64,000 bases of DNA from JAEWSN01 sp942493335 (GTDB lineage Bacteria; Bacillota; Clostridia; DSM-8532), in contig OW818693.1 of NCBI GenBank assembly GCA_942493335.1, forward strand, positions 124,001 to 188,000, in the 5' to 3' direction. Position 1 is the first letter of the stretch; every line of letters starts with the position of its first letter. The notes below the pieces were generated by a model, which was not told the origin of the DNA, did not search any database, and saw nothing but the letters and a program-made list of their open reading frames with translations. Below, one piece after another: positions 51,939 through 61,779 of the stretch. The position numbers were made by a program, and so were the translations under genes.

Positions 51939-53668
51939 AAAAGTGGCGCAGCATTCTCCTGTTCATTGGCCCCGGCAGGAAACAATATCTGATAGGCCTT
52001 GTCGGTGCGGCCCTGCTGATGGCCGCGTTGGACGTCTGTCTGGCCCCGATTCTTGACAGCCTGATCAGTGCAGCCGTCGAGCGCAGAGCGGACTTGCTTG
52101 TCCGTGCAGTGGCCATCGCTGCGACAGCGGTCGCTTTGGCTTGCGTGGCGGTGCCCTTTCTTCAATATCTGTATGCAACCGCCGTACGCAAGGGCATCAA
52201 CGGAATCCGTTCGGAAGCGTTCCGGCGTATGGCGCTTGGCCGGTCTGACGAGGCGATTCACAGCGGCGAGGTGCTTTCCGTTCTGACCAATGACGTTTCC
52301 CTGATGGAGGAGCTCCTCGGTGATTCCCTTGTCCGTTTTGTGACGCAACTATTTCTGGCCGTATTCGCGATTGGCATGATGGCGACGTATGATCTCCGCA
52401 TCACGCTGGCAGTCGTATCCGTAACGCTGGCAGGAAGTCTCGTCAACAACCATCTGGCGAAACGGGCGGCCGTCCATGCCAAAGCAGCGATGCAGGGAAC
52501 GGCTGAGTACGTTTCGAAAGTGACGGACCTGGTCGCCGGCTTTTCCGTGATGAAGGTGTTTCATCTTGAAGAACCTTTGCTGGGAGAAATGGAGACGGAA
52601 AACCGGAAGATTGCAGAAGCGGCTTCGCGGAATGGCTTGGTGCGTGCCGGGATGGAGACATTCAACGGTCTGTTGAAAACCTTTTGTTGTATGCTTGTCC
52701 TGATACTCGGCATCCAGGCGGTCATGAACGGCGAGCTGACCTTCGGCCCGCTCGCCGCCATCCTTCAGCTGACCAGTCTCATCATGCTCTTCTTTTTCCA
52801 ATTCAGCCAGGCAGTAACCGGATTGCAGCAATCCTTTGCGGCGGCCGGGCGGATCCTTCCCATTCTGGAGCGGGAGCACGAATCGGAGTCGATCCGGCTG
52901 CCGGGACCCGCCGGCATTCCGGAGAGCCGGTTTGCCCAAAATCCTGAAAGCGGACTGGCCATCGACATCAGCGGGCTTTGCGTGGAGATCGGGGGCAGAC
53001 GGATTTTGTCCGATCTGACCCTTTCCGTGAAGAAGAACCGAATGACGGCATTGGTCGGACAAAGCGGCAGCGGAAAAAGCACCCTGATGCGCACCCTGCT
53101 CGGGCTGCAGGATCCCTGCGAAGGATATGCGGAGGTTCTGGAACACCCTGTTTCCGCACTTTCCCGGGATTCGCTCCGCATGCGTTTTGCCTATGTCCCG
53201 CAGGATGCATGGTTGTTTGACCAGGACATCCTTGAAAACATCCGCGCGGGCAGGCCGGGCGCTACGGATCACATGGTGCGGGAAGCTGCGGTGCAGGCTG
53301 ATGCGCATGCGTTCATCCAGACCTTGCCGGAAGGGTATTCCACAAGGGTGGGGACCGGGGGTGGGCGGTTGTCCGGTGGTCAACGGCAGCGGGTCGCTTT
53401 GGCGCGTGCCATCCTGTCCGAGGCGCCGATCCTTCTGCTCGACGAACCGACGGCCGCACTCGATGCGGAAGCGGAACGGAGAGTTCTCGAATCGCTTCGG
53501 GAACTGAGCCGGACGAGAACCGTTCTGGTAGCGACGCACAGACCCTCCGTCATAAAGCATTCCGACTATGTCATCGCGCTGGAAGCAGGTCGTTTCATTG
53601 CGTCAGGCACCCCGGAATCCATGCGGGAACCCTGGGGACAGGCGGGAGCATGGGAGGGCGCGCGGTGA
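51935..53668 (+). CDS. ABC exporter half-transporter, subunit 2
   Basis: A 577-residue half-transporter. Six membrane helices start at residue 20. The ATPase has Walker A GQSGSGKST from residue 375, LSGGQRQR, LLLDEPTAALD and the H-loop ATHRPS, so both catalytic sites of the heterodimer look competent. The start overlaps subunit 1 by ATGA, with GGGGAGG upstream. The 3' end overlaps the DUF2207 gene by GTGA, so three genes are coupled. Confidence 0.93.
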   Translation: MKKWRSILLFIGPGRKQYLIGLVGAALLMAALDVCLAPILDSLISAAVERRADLLVRAVAIAATAVALACVAVPFLQYLYATAVRKGINGIRSEAFRRMALGRSDEAIHSGEVLSVLTNDVSLMEELLGDSLVRFVTQLFLAVFAIGMMATYDLRITLAVVSVTLAGSLVNNHLAKRAAVHAKAAMQGTAEYVSKVTDLVAGFSVMKVFHLEEPLLGEMETENRKIAEAASRNGLVRAGMETFNGLLKTFCCMLVLILGIQAVMNGELTFGPLAAILQLTSLIMLFFFQFSQAVTGLQQSFAAAGRILPILEREHESESIRLPGPAGIPESRFAQNPESGLAIDISGLCVEIGGRRILSDLTLSVKKNRMTALVGQSGSGKSTLMRTLLGLQDPCEGYAEVLEHPVSALSRDSLRMRFAYVPQDAWLFDQDILENIRAGRPGATDHMVREAAVQADAHAFIQTLPEGYSTRVGTGGGRLSGGQRQRVALARAILSEAPILLLDEPTAALDAEAERRVLESLRELSRTRTVLVATHRPSVIKHSDYVIALEAGRFIASGTPESMREPWGQAGAWEGAR

Positions 53669-55476
53669 ATGCAAGATGGCCGGTCCGGCTCGTCATGCTC
53701 CTGCTGACGGTGATGTTCATGATGGTTCTCCGCGTGCAGGTCGATGCGGAAGAACGGTATTCCATCTCCGAGAAGGATGCCGTCATCAAGCTCAACCCGG
53801 ATGGTTCGGCCGATGTGACGGAACAGATTGTTTTTGCCATGAAAGGCAGTGTCAACAACCTTGTCATGGAGATCGACAAACCGGAAATGGGTGAAGTCCA
53901 GCTGAAACGGGTGGTTTCATACGGTCTGAAAGGACCGCTGGAATGCCGTCCGCTGGAGAGCGGACAATGGGATCCGACAGTCTTCTCCGGAACCTACAGT
54001 GTATTCGATGAATCCGACCGGATGAAGGTCAAGGTCTACTATTCCTTCGGGAAGTTCAGAAGCAGGTTTACGCTTGTGTACCATGTCACCCATGCTGCGC
54101 GGCGATACCTTGACGTGGGAGATCTGACTTTTCGATCTGTGACATCGGAATGGCCGACGCGTGTGGACAACATCCATGTCCGCGTCGTTCTTCCTGCGAA
54201 GGTGGACCCAGGTGAAACGGATGCGTTCATCCGGGGGGTATTTGTTGGGAAATCGGCTCTGACAGAAAAACGAATGCTGGACTTCAACGTCCCGGACACC
54301 GTTCCGGGAGAGGAACTGACCGTACGGGTCCTCTTTCCGGCAGATCAAATTCCGGACGTTCCTTTGTCCGGCCCCCTGCAGATGCGGGAAGTCCTGCAGA
54401 AAGAGGAACAGCAGCTGCGGCAGGAGGGCATGGAGCCTGCGCTCCATGCCCGGGAACAGGCAGCGCAGAAGGCAGGAGAACGTGCTTTTGCCATCATTCT
54501 GAACAAGCGTGCCACCGATCTGGCCGCCATTCTGTGCTACGCCTTGACCTTGGCGGGTCTGACGGCGGCATTCCTGCTTTCCATGCATGTCCGCAATCCG
54601 AAGCCGATCGTGCCGACAGCACCGAAAATGGAAATGCTGCAGGATAACCCCTGGATGATCCGGATGCTGCTCCACCGTGGCAAACTTGATTCGCGGGGGC
54701 TGATGGCCGCGCTGCTGCAGGCCTGCGAAGCTGGAAGACTGCGGTTGCTGCATGTGCCGAACCGGCAAGGGAAACCCATCCTGGCGTTCAAGCCGATTGC
54801 GGGAAAAGAGGACGGCGGATTGCCGGAAACCCAGACTGCGTCCGGATGGGTGGCGGACGGGTATTCGAAGGGATTTGACGACGCATTGCTCTCATGGGTA
54901 AGGCATGTGGCGGACAGCGATGGTTATGCCTCCTTTGAAAAGTGGACGGACATATCGCGGGACGAATCAAAGGCGCATATCGTCCATGCTGCATGGAACG
55001 GACTGTGCGAAAAGGCGGAGGACGCATACGCACGGTGTGGATTCTCCACGCGCATCCATGCGCGGATCCGGTTGCGGGCACTTGCCGCCGGCATGCTGCT
55101 CTTCGGTGCGGGATTGATGCTCGGTGTCGCACTGTCCCTCTGGCAGGGGTATCTTTTGCTTGTTCCCGGCACATGGCTGGTTTTGTATGGTACGATGGCA
55201 GGCGGATACACCTCCCGCGCCATCGGATTCAGGGCCCTCTTTCGCAAACTTCGCCGCCAGTTGGGAAGGCGCCATCGCCATACCGCATCCTTCGAGGTGT
55301 TGGTGCCGATGGGGCAGGACGGAGCTGCAACTACGATGGAACGGCAATATGTGCGGCCGTCCCTCTCCATGGCTGTGGCGCTTGGTGTGGAAGGTCCCTT
55401 CCGCTCGGACGACATGGCGGAACTGGAACGATCGCGGAAAACCTTGCGGGATGCACTGCTGAACGCACAGGACTGA
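53665..55476 (+). CDS. DUF2207 family membrane protein
   Basis: A 603-residue protein. A signal-anchor (about 5-25) precedes an extracytoplasmic beta domain (YSISEKDAVIKLNPDGSADVTEQIVFAM), a helix near 290-310, a cytoplasmic region, and two further helices near 475-515. This is the standard DUF2207 layout. Function is unknown. GTG 53665, overlapping the stop of subunit 2 as GTGA and preceded by GGGAGGG at 53652-53658, is preferred over ATG 53650. Coupling to the exporter suggests a joint envelope role. Confidence 0.88.
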   Translation: MNARWPVRLVMLLLTVMFMMVLRVQVDAEERYSISEKDAVIKLNPDGSADVTEQIVFAMKGSVNNLVMEIDKPEMGEVQLKRVVSYGLKGPLECRPLESGQWDPTVFSGTYSVFDESDRMKVKVYYSFGKFRSRFTLVYHVTHAARRYLDVGDLTFRSVTSEWPTRVDNIHVRVVLPAKVDPGETDAFIRGVFVGKSALTEKRMLDFNVPDTVPGEELTVRVLFPADQIPDVPLSGPLQMREVLQKEEQQLRQEGMEPALHAREQAAQKAGERAFAIILNKRATDLAAILCYALTLAGLTAAFLLSMHVRNPKPIVPTAPKMEMLQDNPWMIRMLLHRGKLDSRGLMAALLQACEAGRLRLLHVPNRQGKPILAFKPIAGKEDGGLPETQTASGWVADGYSKGFDDALLSWVRHVADSDGYASFEKWTDISRDESKAHIVHAAWNGLCEKAEDAYARCGFSTRIHARIRLRALAAGMLLFGAGLMLGVALSLWQGYLLLVPGTWLVLYGTMAGGYTSRAIGFRALFRKLRRQLGRRHRHTASFEVLVPMGQDGAATTMERQYVRPSLSMAVALGVEGPFRSDDMAELERSRKTLRDALLNAQD

Positions 55477-55487
55477 AAGGATGAAAC

Positions 55488-57443
55488 ATGCCCGAAATCA
55501 GTCTGAACAACATTCATAAGTACTACGGCGCCGTTCATGTACTGAAGGGCTTGTCCCTTGATGTGCCGGACGGAGCGAAGATAGGCATTGTCGGCGGAAA
55601 CGGCAGCGGGAAGACGACGCTGTTCCGTGTCATCTCCGGTCAGGAGACATTCGAGAAGGACAAGGGAAGCCTCCACATTGCGAAAAACCGTCGGATCGGT
55701 CTGCTGGACCAGCTGCCACAGCATCCGGAGGGTACGCTTGTCCGGGATGTGCTTCACGCCTCGTTTGCAGACCTGCTGGATCTGAAACGGCGACTCGATG
55801 AACTGGCGCAGCATTTGACGGAAGGTGAGGAACAGGTCCGCCGGTTCGGCTCCCTGCAATCGGAATTCGAACACCGGGGCGGATATGAGCTGGAACACCG
55901 GCTCAACCGCGTCGCCACCGGTCTCAACATTCCCCAGGAAATGATGGAACAGCCTTTCGCGAAGCTCAGCGGCGGCGAAAAGACCCGCGTGAGCCTTGCC
56001 CAGATCATTCTCCGGGAAACGGATATTCTCCTGCTGGACGAACCCACGAACCATCTGGACATTCAGTCCGTGGAGTGGCTGGAGGAATTTCTGGAGGACT
56101 ATCGCGGGACAGTGCTCATCATTTCGCATGACCGGTATTTCCTCGATCAGGTGGCTACGTACATGTTTGAAATCGAGGACGGGAAGGGGCAGCTATATCC
56201 CGGAAACTATTCGGCTTTTTCCGCGCTGCGTGAACAGCATCGGACAGAGGCGCTCGCCCACTACGAGAACGAGCAGAAAAAGATCAGGCAACTCGAGGTG
56301 GCTGCCAAAAGATTGCATGACTGGGCGAACCGTAAGGACAGTCCGAAGTTCCATCGACAGGCATTCAACATAGAAAAACGCATCGAGCGGATGCAGCGGG
56401 ATGGAACGGAAAAACCGAAAACAGAAAAGGAAATGAAGAATCGATTCCTGGAAGAGGCCTATCGGGGGGATGAGGTCCTCGCGGTGAAGCATCTCGTGAA
56501 GCGTTTTGGAGAACGCAATGTGCTCGATGGCGTCGAATTCACCCTGTACGGAGGCGAACGCATGGCGCTGCTGGGACCGAACGGGTGCGGGAAGACAACC
56601 CTGCTCCGCACCCTTTTGTCGGAACTGTCTCCGGAAGATGGTGCCGTGCGGATAGGCCCAAGCATCAAGCCGGGATACCTTCCTCAGGAAATCCAGTTTG
56701 AAGAGCCCTGGCGCTCCGTGATGGACACCATCCGGTATGCGAAACCCATGGATGAGCAAAAGGCCCGGAACCTGCTGGCCGGATTCCGCTTTACCGGCGA
56801 GGATGTTTTCAAGATCGTCTCCAGTCTCTCAGGCGGAGAGAAAAGCAGGCTGAAACTGTGCTTGCTGATGCAGACGGATGTGAACCTGCTTATCCTCGAC
56901 GAGCCGACAAATCATCTGGATCTGCCTTCCCGCGAGTGGATCGAGGAATCTTTGGAAGCTTTCAGCGGCACGCTTTTGTTTGTTTCGCATGACCGCTATT
57001 TCATCCGTCGGTTTGCCAATCGCATTGCGGAAATGGAAAATGGAATCGTCCGAACTTATCAGTTTGATTATGCGGGCTACCGTGCCTGGAAAGAATGGCG
57101 AAAGCAACGGGATGCGGACGGACCCGTACTGGAAACCGGCATCACACCAAAGACGGAATCGGCCCGGGATCGACAGGCCGGCAAGGACAGGCAGCGAAAC
57201 ATCGGGATTGCCACCCGGAAATGCGACGAATGGGAAAAGAACATAACGGACGCTGAAAATCGCATGGCTGCCATTGATCAGGAGATGGCGGAAAAGGCGA
57301 CGGACTTCCTGCTGCTTCAGAATCTGGTGGCGGAAAAGGAAGAACTGAGCCGAATACTGCCGGAAAGTTACATACAATGGGAAAAGGCACAGGAGGCCCT
57401 TGCGGAACTCGATGCCGATTCAATAAAAACAGGAGGGAAATAA
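55488..57443 (+). CDS. ABC-F family ATPase
   Basis: A 651-residue soluble protein with two ATPase domains (Walker A GGNGSGKTTL and GPNGCGKTTL; signatures LSGGEKTRVSLAQ and LSGGEKSRLKL; Walker B LLLDEPTNHLD and LILDEPTNHLD) joined by the basic helical linker typical of the class. A C-terminal coiled coil of about 90 residues follows. ABC-F proteins act on ribosomes, either in translation or in antibiotic protection. The subclass (Uup-like or Ykp-like) is unclear. ATG 55488 is 11 bp after DUF2207. The following esterase begins 1 bp after its stop. Confidence 0.93.
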   Translation: MPEISLNNIHKYYGAVHVLKGLSLDVPDGAKIGIVGGNGSGKTTLFRVISGQETFEKDKGSLHIAKNRRIGLLDQLPQHPEGTLVRDVLHASFADLLDLKRRLDELAQHLTEGEEQVRRFGSLQSEFEHRGGYELEHRLNRVATGLNIPQEMMEQPFAKLSGGEKTRVSLAQIILRETDILLLDEPTNHLDIQSVEWLEEFLEDYRGTVLIISHDRYFLDQVATYMFEIEDGKGQLYPGNYSAFSALREQHRTEALAHYENEQKKIRQLEVAAKRLHDWANRKDSPKFHRQAFNIEKRIERMQRDGTEKPKTEKEMKNRFLEEAYRGDEVLAVKHLVKRFGERNVLDGVEFTLYGGERMALLGPNGCGKTTLLRTLLSELSPEDGAVRIGPSIKPGYLPQEIQFEEPWRSVMDTIRYAKPMDEQKARNLLAGFRFTGEDVFKIVSSLSGGEKSRLKLCLLMQTDVNLLILDEPTNHLDLPSREWIEESLEAFSGTLLFVSHDRYFIRRFANRIAEMENGIVRTYQFDYAGYRAWKEWRKQRDADGPVLETGITPKTESARDRQAGKDRQRNIGIATRKCDEWEKNITDAENRMAAIDQEMAEKATDFLLLQNLVAEKEELSRILPESYIQWEKAQEALAELDADSIKTGGK

Positions 57444-57444
57444 G

Positions 57445-58413
57445 ATGCCGATGCTCGACATGCCCCTGGAGGAACTGAGGAAATACCAAGGAACCAATCC
57501 CTGCCCGCCGGATATGGACGCTTTCTGGGACGCGGCCATCGCGGAGATGCAGGCTGTCGACCCTCAGGTGGAACTGGTTCCGTCGCGGTTCACGACGCCT
57601 TTCGCGGATTGTTATGATCTCTGGTTCACCGGCGTCCGCGGCGCACGGATCCATGCCAAATTTCTGCGCCCCAAACAGCTGAGCGGAAAAGCGCCGGCCC
57701 TGTTGCAATTCCACGGGTATACCGGAAACTGCGGGGACTGGGTGGGCAAGATCGGATGGGTCGCGGCCGGATTCGTGGTGGCTGCGCTGGATTGCCGGGG
57801 GCAAGGCGGTCTTTCCGAGGATGTCGGCGGCGTCAAGGGAAATACCCACAACGGCCACATCATCCGCGGACTGGACGACAAGCCGGAGAACATGCTGATG
57901 CGGCACATCTTTCTGGATACCGCCCAGTTGGCGAAGATCATCATGGACATGCCTGAAGTCGATGAGAACCGTGTGGCGGCCATGGGCGGTTCGCAGGGCG
58001 GCGCGCTCACGGTTGCCTGCGCATCGCTGGAACCCCGTATCAACCGGCTGTTTCCGGTTTTCCCCTTCCTCTGCGATTACAAGCGCGTATGGGAAATGGA
58101 TCTGGCGAAGGATGCCTATCAGGAACTTCGCACCTATTTCCGCCAGTTCGATCCGCGTCATGAACGGGAAGACGCCATTTTCGAACAGTTGGGCTACATC
58201 GATCTGCAGCATATGTCCAAACGGATCCGGGGGGAAGTGAAAATGGCGGTCGGCCTGATGGACAATATCTGCCCGCCGTCCAGCCAGTTCGCCATGTACA
58301 ACCGGATCACCGCGAAGAAACAGACCGTCGTCTATCCCGATTTCGGTCATGAGGGGCTCCCGGATGTCGATGACATCGCATTCGACTTTCTGAAAGCGTT
58401 GCTGCAGGAGTGA
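57445..58413 (+). CDS. Acetyl xylan esterase/cephalosporin-C deacetylase (CE7)
   Basis: A 322-residue cytoplasmic alpha/beta hydrolase of carbohydrate esterase family 7. The opening MPMLDMPLEELRKYQGTNPCPPDMDAFWD and the RGQ motif (LDCRGQGG) are characteristic. The triad is Ser in GGSQGG, Asp in GLMDNICPPSSQF and His in FGHEGLPD. It removes acetyl groups from short xylo- or other oligosaccharides. GGAGGG precedes ATG 57445. It may complement the glycosidases at 27-34 kb, though the distance is large. Confidence 0.95.
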   Translation: MPMLDMPLEELRKYQGTNPCPPDMDAFWDAAIAEMQAVDPQVELVPSRFTTPFADCYDLWFTGVRGARIHAKFLRPKQLSGKAPALLQFHGYTGNCGDWVGKIGWVAAGFVVAALDCRGQGGLSEDVGGVKGNTHNGHIIRGLDDKPENMLMRHIFLDTAQLAKIIMDMPEVDENRVAAMGGSQGGALTVACASLEPRINRLFPVFPFLCDYKRVWEMDLAKDAYQELRTYFRQFDPRHEREDAIFEQLGYIDLQHMSKRIRGEVKMAVGLMDNICPPSSQFAMYNRITAKKQTVVYPDFGHEGLPDVDDIAFDFLKALLQE

Positions 58414-58496
58414 TCCCTGCTATGAAGGCCCAGCGGCTGAGGTCATCTCAACGCTGGAAACCTTGCCGAAAACCATCCGGAACCGGGAGGTGTCGC

Positions 58497-61400
58497 ATGA
58501 CGGCGTTGAAGTTCAGGCATGAGTTCCGTTCCCATCAGAAACTGATTCTGGAGAGGTTCGAGGAGGAGCGGAAACGGACGCCCGCAGGTGAAACGCTTCG
58601 GTACCATGTCGTGGCCCCGCCTGGTGCGGGAAAGACGATTGTCGGGCTGGAGTTGGCCATCCGTCTGGGAAAGCCGACGCTGATCGTATGTCCGAACACC
58701 GCCATCCAGGGCCAATGGATCGACAAACTCGACATGTTCGCGCCGGATGGAAATCCGGAGACGGCCGCTCTGCTGGCCACGACGGACGGCATGGCGCCTA
58801 AATGGCTCAATGTGCTGACTTATCAGATCCTGAGCATTCCGGAGGATGCCGGGGAAAGCATGGTGGAAATCGCCGAGGGGATCTGGGTGGAAACCCTCCT
58901 GGATTCGCAGGCGATTGAGGAGGAGGAGGCCCGCGCCCGCATCGCGAGGATGAAGGAATCAAATCCGGCCGCCTACCGGAAGGAGATGGCCCGGTTCACC
59001 AAAAAGCTCCGGGACGGGAAACTGGAGGAACTGGTGTCGCCGAAGACCGGCGATCCCGTGCAATCCGGCATGTCCCTGCAATCCGACGCACTCCGTCAAC
59101 CCGGCGCCTCCCGGCAATCCGGCATGTCCCCGAATCCTGTGGAACCGCAAATCCCACAGGAGGAACGATTCCTCGCCATCCTCCACCCGAACACGCGCGC
59201 CCTTTTGCGCGGACTGAAGGCGGCCGGTGTGAAGACCGTCATTTTTGACGAGTGTCACCATCTGCAGACCTGGTGGGCCCAGGTCATGAAGCACCTGATG
59301 AACTGGATGGAAGTCGAGAACATCATCGGACTGACCGCAACACCGCCCTATGATGAGCAGGCCGATGTGCTTGAGAACTACATCGGCCTGCTGGGACCCA
59401 TCGATTTTGAAATCCCCACACCTGCCGTCGTCAAGGACGGCATGCTCGCCCCCTACCAGGATCTACTGTACATGTGCAGGCCGCAGGAGGCGGAATGGGC
59501 TTTCCTGCAGAACTGTCACGGCAAGTTCAGGGAACTGCTCGTCCGTTTCGCGCAACCGGATTGCGATTTCAGCCGGTTCATGCAGGAGCGGATCCTCACC
59601 CGGAAGATGGCGGACGGATCGCAGCGGGAATGGAAAAAGCTGTTCACCGCCCGGAAGGAATTTTCCATCGCAGGTGTAAAATACCTGCATTCCGCTGGTA
59701 TCCGGATTCCGCCGGACATTGCGGTGACCCCCGCCATGACCGGACATCCGACCCTCGAGGAATGGACACTCCTGGTGGAGGATTATGCCCTGAACCGGCT
59801 GAAACTCTCTTCGGAAACGGATCATGCGGCTCTCTACCATGAAATCCGCGACGCTTTGTACGCATTGGGGTTCATCCTGACGGAAAAAGGGATCCGAAGC
59901 TATATCTCGCCGCTTGATCGGGTGCTCGCATACAGCCACAGCAAGCTGACCGCTGTCAGGGACATCCTTTCCTCGGAGATGCGGACGATGGGGGATTCCC
60001 TACGTGCCGCCATCGTGACGGATTTTGAGTTCTCGAACGCGTTGTCGCTGAAACAGCTGGACCAGGTGCTTGATGCGGAGTGCGGCGGCGCGCTGAGCGT
60101 CATGAAGATGATTGTGTCCGATCCCGGACTGGATACGCTCAATCCGGTCATGGTCACTGGAAAGAGCCTTCTGTGCGATGATGACATTGCGGAAGCGTAC
60201 AAGGAAAGATTTGAGGAATGGGCGAAGACGGGTGGTCAGGACATCACCCTGACGCTTCATCCTTCGGAGGACGGAAAGTACGTCTCCATCGAAGGAAACG
60301 GACGGGATTGGAACACCCGGTCCGCCATCCTGTTCACCACCAGCCTGCTCGAGGAAGGCCTGACCCGCTGCATCATCGGCACGCGCGGCCTGCTGGGCGA
60401 AGGTTGGGACAGCGTGAGCCTGAATACCCTGATCGACCTTTCCGTCGCAACCACCTATGCATCGGTGAACCAGCTTCGCGGGCGCAGCATCCGCAAGCAG
60501 GAGAAGACGCCGCGCAAGCTTGCGAACAACTGGGATGTGGTCTGTTATGCCCCCGAACTGGAGAAAGGGGTCAATGACGCATTGCGGCTTGCCAAAAAGC
60601 ACAACCAGTTTTACGGCATCTGCGCGGACGGGCGCATCAGCAAGGGAACCGCGCATCTGGATGCCCGGCTTGCCCTGAAGGACCGTCTTGCCACAGAGGA
60701 GACGAACACGCTCAATGCGGACATGCTGAAGCGCTCCGGCATGCGGGATCCCATGTATGATCTCTGGAAGGTCGGGGAGCCGTTTCGGAATGTCGAGCAG
60801 GAATGCCTGGAATTCCGGATGGAACAAGGCGGTGTGGTGGGGGATCTGGGCCATCCGTCCGCGGAACTCGCGCATTTGCAGGCAAGCGCCATGGGGTCCG
60901 CTTTCAGGGGTGGTGCAGGTGCACTCGGCATGCTGGCGGCACTGGTAGCCGTCGGCATCAGCCTGCCCGTTGCGGCGATAGCAGGCGCCGCATCCGCCTT
61001 GTTTCTGTATTCGAGTGGCAAGGGTGCCGGAAAGGCAGCTGCTTTTGGACGAGCCGAAGTGGCAAGGGTGAACCCGCAGGCTTTTGCCAGAAAAGTTGCG
61101 CTTGCCGTTTTCCGATCCCTCAAGGAAACCGGTCTGTTGCCGGCAACCGTGAACGAGCGTCAAATCACGCTTTCCTCTGCGGAGGACGGATCCGTCCGGC
61201 TGTTTCTGGATGGAACGCCGGAAGAGGCTGCCCTTTTCTCAAAATGCCTGGATGAGGTGCTGAGCCCGATTGCCGATCAGCGTTATGCCGTGCCGAGATT
61301 TGAAACGCCGGTCCCGGAAGGGAAGGGAACCATCGGATTCCTTCGGGCCGCCCTGCATCCCGGACCTCCCGTTCTTGCCGGGTATCATCCCGTTCCGGCG

Positions 61401-61574
61401 GAACTCGGCTTGAACAAGGAACGGGCCGCCGTGTTCCAGAAGCACTGGAACCAGCATGTGAGCCGGGGTGAAATGGTCTATCTGAAAAGTGCCGAAGGAC
61501 TGGCTGTGATGGAAAAGTATGGTCTGTCGGATCCCTTGGGCGTACAGAAGCATGTGGCGGCCATCTGGCGCTGA
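58497..61574 (+). CDS. SF2 DNA/RNA helicase with hydrophobic C-terminal segment
   Basis: A 1025-residue protein. The first domain has Walker A PPGAGKT at 41-47, the Walker B variant DECHH at 251-255 (restriction-enzyme-like) and GLTATPP at 278-284. The second helicase domain ends in QLRGRSIRK at 659-667. Between motifs I and II is an insertion of about 100 residues with a QSGMS-type repeat (188-215). C-terminal to the motor is a glycine/alanine-rich hydrophobic stretch at 808-842, long enough for two membrane helices, then a further soluble domain of 180 residues. No nuclease motif was found. GGGAGG fixes ATG 58497. Role unknown, with defence or envelope-linked nucleic acid handling possible. 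Confidence 0.85.
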   Translation: MTALKFRHEFRSHQKLILERFEEERKRTPAGETLRYHVVAPPGAGKTIVGLELAIRLGKPTLIVCPNTAIQGQWIDKLDMFAPDGNPETAALLATTDGMAPKWLNVLTYQILSIPEDAGESMVEIAEGIWVETLLDSQAIEEEEARARIARMKESNPAAYRKEMARFTKKLRDGKLEELVSPKTGDPVQSGMSLQSDALRQPGASRQSGMSPNPVEPQIPQEERFLAILHPNTRALLRGLKAAGVKTVIFDECHHLQTWWAQVMKHLMNWMEVENIIGLTATPPYDEQADVLENYIGLLGPIDFEIPTPAVVKDGMLAPYQDLLYMCRPQEAEWAFLQNCHGKFRELLVRFAQPDCDFSRFMQERILTRKMADGSQREWKKLFTARKEFSIAGVKYLHSAGIRIPPDIAVTPAMTGHPTLEEWTLLVEDYALNRLKLSSETDHAALYHEIRDALYALGFILTEKGIRSYISPLDRVLAYSHSKLTAVRDILSSEMRTMGDSLRAAIVTDFEFSNALSLKQLDQVLDAECGGALSVMKMIVSDPGLDTLNPVMVTGKSLLCDDDIAEAYKERFEEWAKTGGQDITLTLHPSEDGKYVSIEGNGRDWNTRSAILFTTSLLEEGLTRCIIGTRGLLGEGWDSVSLNTLIDLSVATTYASVNQLRGRSIRKQEKTPRKLANNWDVVCYAPELEKGVNDALRLAKKHNQFYGICADGRISKGTAHLDARLALKDRLATEETNTLNADMLKRSGMRDPMYDLWKVGEPFRNVEQECLEFRMEQGGVVGDLGHPSAELAHLQASAMGSAFRGGAGALGMLAALVAVGISLPVAAIAGAASALFLYSSGKGAGKAAAFGRAEVARVNPQAFARKVALAVFRSLKETGLLPATVNERQITLSSAEDGSVRLFLDGTPEEAALFSKCLDEVLSPIADQRYAVPRFETPVPEGKGTIGFLRAALHPGPPVLAGYHPVPAELGLNKERAAVFQKHWNQHVSRGEMVYLKSAEGLAVMEKYGLSDPLGVQKHVAAIWR

Positions 61575-61779
61575 AGCGGAATACGGCAGCAACACAATCC
61601 TGAGGCGGTATGCGGCGGTTTCGCGTTGACGAAGTGGAATGGGCCATCCATGGACCATCCGGATACCGCAAGAATCGAGGTGTTGTTCACAAGGCATGAC
61701 GATAATTCCCTCCCGGAAGCTGGTATGATGTTGGAATCGGCATGTTCGTCCGAAAGTGCCTTGTGCGCAGGGACGCATG

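Noticed and set aside
50016..53668. Degenerate ATPase site in the heterodimeric exporter
   Set aside because: Both halves keep Walker A, LSGGQ, Walker B with Asp-Glu and the H-loop His, so neither site looks inactive.
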